From the NCBI RefSeq assembly GCF_003977665.1, contig NZ_RYYV01000004.1, positions 186,001-250,000 of the forward strand: a stretch of 64,000 bases of DNA, written 5' to 3'. Each line of letters begins with the position of its first letter. The first letter of the stretch is position 1. The stretch comes from Dyella choica. GTDB lineage: Bacteria > Pseudomonadota > Gammaproteobacteria > Xanthomonadales > Rhodanobacteraceae. Shown here piece by piece: positions 61,047-64,000 of this stretch. The notes below the pieces were generated by a model. The model was not told the DNA's origin. It made no database searches and was given only the letters and a program-made list of their open reading frames with translations. The translations under genes and the position numbers were made by a program.

Positions 61047-61471
61047 GCGGGCAGACCTCCGATAATGTGCCGCACCACGAACACTGTGGCCATGGCCGTG
61101 AGCATGAACACCACGGTCGCCACCATCGAGCGTGGCGAAAGGCGCGCCACCCCGCATACGCCGTGGCCACTGGTGCAGCCACGGCCCAACCGGGTCCCCA
61201 CCCCCACCAACAGACCTGCCGCAAGCATCCAGGGCCAGCCAACCTGGGGCACTCCCACGCGGGTTCCCGGCCACCACCACAAAGCCACCGGCGCCGCGAC
61301 CAGGCCGAGAAGAAAACTGACGCGCCACGCGCGATCCCCTGGCGACACACCCGATACCAGGCCCGCAGCGATGCCGCTGATCCCAGCGACCCGACCCAAT
61401 GAGCCCATCAGCAAGACGGCGGCCAAGCCAACCAGAACACCACCCAAGGTGGCGAAGAGCCAGGCATGCAT
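61043..61471 (-). CDS. YeeE/YedE-family membrane protein, first half-size subunit, 142 aa
   Basis: Membrane protein with GRGCTSGHGVCGVARLS, the Cys-containing signature of YeeE/YedE sulfur transporters, and several hydrophobic segments. It is the first gene of the operon that continues with its partner, blh and bigR, with 4-base overlaps typical of coupled translation. The AT-rich operator lies 13 bases upstream of its start. The substrate (sulfide, persulfide or thiosulfate) is not determined from sequence. Confidence 0.88.
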   Translation of the reverse strand: MHAWLFATLGGVLVGLAAVLLMGSLGRVAGISGIAAGLVSGVSPGDRAWRVSFLLGLVAAPVALWWWPGTRVGVPQVGWPWMLAAGLLVGVGTRLGRGCTSGHGVCGVARLSPRSMVATVVFMLTAMATVFVVRHIIGGLPA

Positions 61472-61483
61472 AATAATATTCGC

Positions 61484-61503
61484 ATATTAGATACTTCTAA
61501 TAT
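61484..61503. promoter_or_regulatory. AT-rich inverted repeat, probable BigR operator
   Basis: ATATTAG (61484-61490), 6-base spacer, CTAATAT (61497-61503): a perfect 7-bp inverted repeat in AT-rich DNA just before the first gene of the bigR operon, where it would overlap the promoter. BigR is known to bind an AT-rich palindrome in this position. Confidence 0.7.
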
Positions 61504-61551
61504 ATCACACATGTGTTCTACCGGGCAATGCGGCTGCCGCGTCACCTCGAA

Positions 61552-61629
61552 ACGTAGGCTGGGATGACAATCCCAGCATCGCGTGGCTTGCGTGCATGGC
61601 AAAGCAGGGTTTCGCAACCCAGCCTACGC
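61552..61629. repeat. REP pair (GTAGGCTGGG family)
   Basis: Two inverted elements between the bigR operon promoter and the end of the Old Yellow Enzyme gene. One arm reads TGGGATGACAATCCCA, the other CAGGGTTTCGCAACCC, so arms of two subtypes are combined. Confidence 0.85.
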
Positions 61630-61667
61630 GCGTTCAGTGCGGTGACGCGTATGCGGAGAAGATCGGG

Positions 61668-62765
61668 TCATGCCGCTTCGTAGCGCTCCAGCCAATGGGC
61701 ATAAGACGCAGGCAGCGTCCACGACGCGCGCTCGACACCCAAGGCGCGAGCAGCTTTGTAGGTCCAATGCGGATCGGCGAGATGAGCCCGGCCGACCATC
61801 ACCAGGTCGAGCTGCCTGTCCTGCAGCACACGCTCGGCCAATTCAGGAGTACCGATGCCCCAGGCCGAGGCAACCGGAAGGCCCGCCTCGCGGCGCACCC
61901 GCTCGGCGATCGGTGCCAGAAAGGCGGGCGCCCACGGAATGCTGGCCGTGGGCGTGGAAAAACCAACACTGACACTGAGCAAATCCAATCCTCGCTGCTT
62001 GAAGCCCTTGGCCAATTCGATGGATTCGGCCAGCGTCTCATTGTCGCGTCCGTCGTATTCGATCACGCCAAAACGGGCGGTGAGCGGCAAATGCTCGGGC
62101 CACACCTCGCGCACCGCAGCCAGGGTTTCAAGCAGGAAGCGGCTACGGTTCTGAAGGCTGCCGCCATAAAGGTCATCACGCTGGTTGGAGTGCACCGAGA
62201 AAAAACTCTGCGCCAGATAGCCATGGGCGAAGTGCAATTCCAGCCATTCAAAGCCGGCATCGCGCGCGCGCCGAGCTGCCGCAACGAAGTCCGCGCGCAC
62301 GCGAGCGATGTCTTGCAGGGTCATCGCCTGTGGCGGCTTGGACAGATGGGCGCCGAAGGGTACGGCCGAAGGAGCGATGGTCTGCCAGCCACGCGCATCG
62401 TCCACGGCGATATGGTCATCGCCCTCCCACGGCACATTCGCGCTGGCCTTGCGGCCGGCATGGGCGATCTGGATGCCGGGCACCGCGCCTGCCGCCTTGA
62501 TCGCCTCGACCACCGGTACGAAAGCCCGCGCCTGCTGATCCGTCCACAATCCGGTGCAACCGGGCGTGATGCGGCCTTCAGGCGACACCGCGGTCGCCTC
62601 CACGATGACCAGGCCGGCGCCGCCGCGCGCCAGGCCAGCAAGGTGCACACGGTGCCAATCGTTGATCAGGCCGTCTTGCGCCGTGTACTGGCACATTGGC
62701 GGAACGGCGATGCGATTGCGCAGGGTGACATCCTTGAGTTTGAACGGTTCGAACAGGGCGGGCAT
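61668..62765 (-). CDS. Old Yellow Enzyme-like NADH:flavin oxidoreductase (YqjM/XenA type), 365 aa
   Basis: FMN-dependent ene-reductase of the thermophilic-like branch: LFEPFKLKDVTLRNRIAVPPMCQYTAQDG with the characteristic Cys, QIAHAGRKAS, FEWLELHFAHGYLAQSFFS, and LVMVGRAHLADPHW. It reduces activated C=C bonds or nitro compounds with NAD(P)H. It is cytoplasmic. It is divergent from an ArsR-type regulator gene, with an operator-like inverted repeat between them. Confidence 0.92.
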   Translation of the reverse strand: MPALFEPFKLKDVTLRNRIAVPPMCQYTAQDGLINDWHRVHLAGLARGGAGLVIVEATAVSPEGRITPGCTGLWTDQQARAFVPVVEAIKAAGAVPGIQIAHAGRKASANVPWEGDDHIAVDDARGWQTIAPSAVPFGAHLSKPPQAMTLQDIARVRADFVAAARRARDAGFEWLELHFAHGYLAQSFFSVHSNQRDDLYGGSLQNRSRFLLETLAAVREVWPEHLPLTARFGVIEYDGRDNETLAESIELAKGFKQRGLDLLSVSVGFSTPTASIPWAPAFLAPIAERVRREAGLPVASAWGIGTPELAERVLQDRQLDLVMVGRAHLADPHWTYKAARALGVERASWTLPASYAHWLERYEAA

Positions 62766-62793
62766 GGGGAGGGCTCCGGGTTGATGTACTATT

Positions 62794-62811
62794 GTTCGAT
62801 AATAATCGAAC
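62794..62811. promoter_or_regulatory. Inverted repeat operator between OYE and arsR genes
   Basis: GTTCGAT (62794-62800), AATA, ATCGAAC (62805-62811): a perfect 7-bp inverted repeat in the 82-bp divergent gap, well placed for repression of both genes by the ArsR-type protein. Confidence 0.65.
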
Positions 62812-62847
62812 TTTCAAAGAAAGGTCAAAGGCCTTACCATTCCACCG

Positions 62848-63189
62848 ATGCGTCCGTACAAACACCCCGCCGCCGACCAACTGACCCTCGAGCGGATTTT
62901 TCACGCCCTCAGCGATCCGATCCGGCTGGAAATCGTCCTGCATCTGGCACGCGTGGAGACCGCCACCTGCGGAGAGCTGGACGGCGATCGCCCCAAGTCA
63001 AGCATGTCCCACCACTTCCGCATCTTGCGCGATGCGGGGCTGGTACATACGCGCGCAGAAGGCACCACCCATCAGAACAGCTTGCGCCTCACGGATCTCG
63101 ATGCGCGTTTTCCGGGGCTGATGCATGCGATCCTTGCGCAGGCCATGAGCGGTGGCGCGGCTTCCGCCAAACCTAGGCGCAAACGCTGA
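62848..63189 (+). CDS. ArsR-type HTH transcriptional regulator, 113 aa
   Basis: A winged helix (TLERIFHALSDPIRLEIVLHLA, KSSMSHHFRILRDAGLVHTRAEG) without the metal Cys box of classic ArsR. The start is ATG 62848. The closest known setting is the divergent regulator of Old Yellow Enzyme genes, so it probably represses the gene at 61668-62765 and itself; the effector is unknown. Confidence 0.85.
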   Translation: MRPYKHPAADQLTLERIFHALSDPIRLEIVLHLARVETATCGELDGDRPKSSMSHHFRILRDAGLVHTRAEGTTHQNSLRLTDLDARFPGLMHAILAQAMSGGAASAKPRRKR

Positions 63190-63201
63190 GCAAACCGGGG
63201 C

Positions 63202-64000
63202 CTACCTGCCCAGCTTCAAGGACAGCGGCACGTCGATCCCTTCCACTACGCTGGGCGCGATTCCACGTGGCGCCGGCCCCTGCAGGCGGACCTGCAAGGC
63301 CAGATCGGTGCGCGAGTCCGCATGCTCCAGTGCCTCCGCGTAATCGATCGTACCGGCAGCATAAAGCGCGTACAGAGCCTGATCGAAAGTTTGCATGCCG
63401 ACCTCGCTGTTCTGCCTCATGGCATCGCGGATGGTCGCAATCTCGCCCTTTTCGATCAGCTCGGAAATGTAGGCGGTGGTCAACAGCAGTTCCACCGCCG
63501 GCACGCGGGTGCCATCAACAGCATGCAGCAGACGTTGCGAGACGACTGCCTTGAGATTGAGGGACAGATCGATCAGCAACTGATGCCGTGCGGTATCGGG
63601 AAAGAAATTGAGAATGCGGTCGAGCGTCTGGTTGGCATTGTTGGCATGCAGCGTCGAAAGGCATAAATGGCCGGTCTCGGCATAGGAGATGGCCTGCTGC
63701 ATGGTTTCCCGGTCGCGGATTTCGCCGATCATGATGACATGGGGCGCCTCGCGCATGGCATTGCGCAGCGCATCGGGATAGCTCAGGGTGTCGATGCCGA
63801 CCTCGCGCTGGTCGACGATCGATAGCCGATGCTGATGCAAGTATTCAATCGGGTCTTCGACAGTGAGGATATGCCCGCTACGATTACGGTTGCGATAGTC
63901 GATCATCGAAGCCAACGTCGTCGATTTTCCCGAGCCGGTGGCTCCCACCACCAGCACCAGTCCACGCGGCAACATCACCAGGTCGCGCAGTTTCGACGGC
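63202..64000 (-). CDS. pilU: Type IV pilus retraction ATPase, PilU-like (5' end cut by window)
   Basis: The visible part has Walker A VGATGSGKSTTL, the Asp box VEDPIEYLHQH, Walker B HVIMIGEIRD and the His box STLHANNANQTLDRILNFF of PilT/PilU motor ATPases. The C-terminal extension past the usual PilT end and the wording of RQNSEVGMQTFDQALY suggest PilU rather than PilT. It powers pilus retraction from the cytoplasmic face of the inner membrane. The gene begins beyond 64000; the frame is open to the end (SKLRDLVMLPRG). Confidence 0.85.
   Translation of the reverse strand, partial: PSKLRDLVMLPRGLVLVVGATGSGKSTTLASMIDYRNRNRSGHILTVEDPIEYLHQHRLSIVDQREVGIDTLSYPDALRNAMREAPHVIMIGEIRDRETMQQAISYAETGHLCLSTLHANNANQTLDRILNFFPDTARHQLLIDLSLNLKAVVSQRLLHAVDGTRVPAVELLLTTAYISELIEKGEIATIRDAMRQNSEVGMQTFDQALYALYAAGTIDYAEALEHADSRTDLALQVRLQGPAPRGIAPSVVEGIDVPLSLKLGR

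Noticed and set aside
19322-61629. CRISPR array from the repeated GTAGGCTGGG units
   Set aside because: The units are dispersed, palindromic, in inverted pairs and not regularly spaced by unique spacers; no cas genes are present.
61596-63176. 526-aa open frame on the plus strand
   Set aside because: It runs antisense through the Old Yellow Enzyme gene and a REP, then out of frame over the ArsR gene; no family similarity.

Overview
The window looks like a chromosomal piece of a GC-rich gammaproteobacterium, most likely a Xanthomonadales relative of the Dyella/Rhodanobacter/Luteibacter type. This is inferred from gene content: a large TonB-dependent receptor beside a TPR-sulfotransferase, a bigR-blh-YeeE/YedE sulfur operon, a RAYT-type transposase with many dispersed REP palindromes built on GTAGGCTGGG, and a PilU-like ATPase. 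No rRNA, tRNA, CRISPR array or prophage was recognised.

Layout. 1-3.9 kb: a hypothetical gene, an alpha/beta-hydrolase-OsmC fusion, a secreted HExxH protein and a small unknown. 3.9-17.4 kb: an accessory island read leftward. It holds a secreted repeat protein (three exact 223-residue repeats), a 1763-aa Rhs protein with an AT-rich toxin tip and an overlapping immunity gene, an orphan Rhs tip, a HEAT-repeat protein, two copies of a small Ala/Gly-protein plus PH-like membrane-protein module, and a decayed RAYT whose 5' end is duplicated. 17.7-34 kb: a lipoprotein, a di-heme peroxidase, DUF1223, hydrolases, an AraC regulator, a beta-lactamase-fold hydrolase, an MDR oxidoreductase, a GH18-like secreted protein, and the TonB receptor with its TPR-sulfotransferase. 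34-42.7 kb: a pyroglutamate (5-oxoproline) module (pcp, DUF979, DUF969, pxpA, pxpC, pxpB) interrupted by a GMC oxidoreductase, a tautomerase and a LysR regulator. 43-49.3 kb: a secreted unknown, a 2-hydroxycarboxylate transporter with a porin, and a secreted cytochrome c.

The most remarkable region is 49.4-59.4 kb. Nine co-directional, tightly packed genes encode HypF, HypC, a GmhA-like SIS protein, HypD, HypE, an FmdE-like (?) protein, a PRPP-loop phosphoribosyltransferase-like protein, a VanX-fold protein that seems to have lost its catalytic Glu, and a [NiFe]-hydrogenase large-subunit homologue. That homologue keeps the C-terminal DPCxxCxxH, but a 3-residue deletion removes the second Cys of the N-terminal CxxC. 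There is no hydrogenase small subunit, no HypA/HypB and no maturation protease in the window. The machinery that builds Fe(CN)2(CO) therefore appears to serve a divergent, probably non-hydrogenase, acceptor. This is my candidate for an undescribed system.

59.4-64 kb: a bigR/blh/YeeE-YedE persulfide operon with an AT-rich operator, an Old Yellow Enzyme with a divergent ArsR-type regulator and shared operator, and the 3' part of a pilU-like gene cut by the window end.
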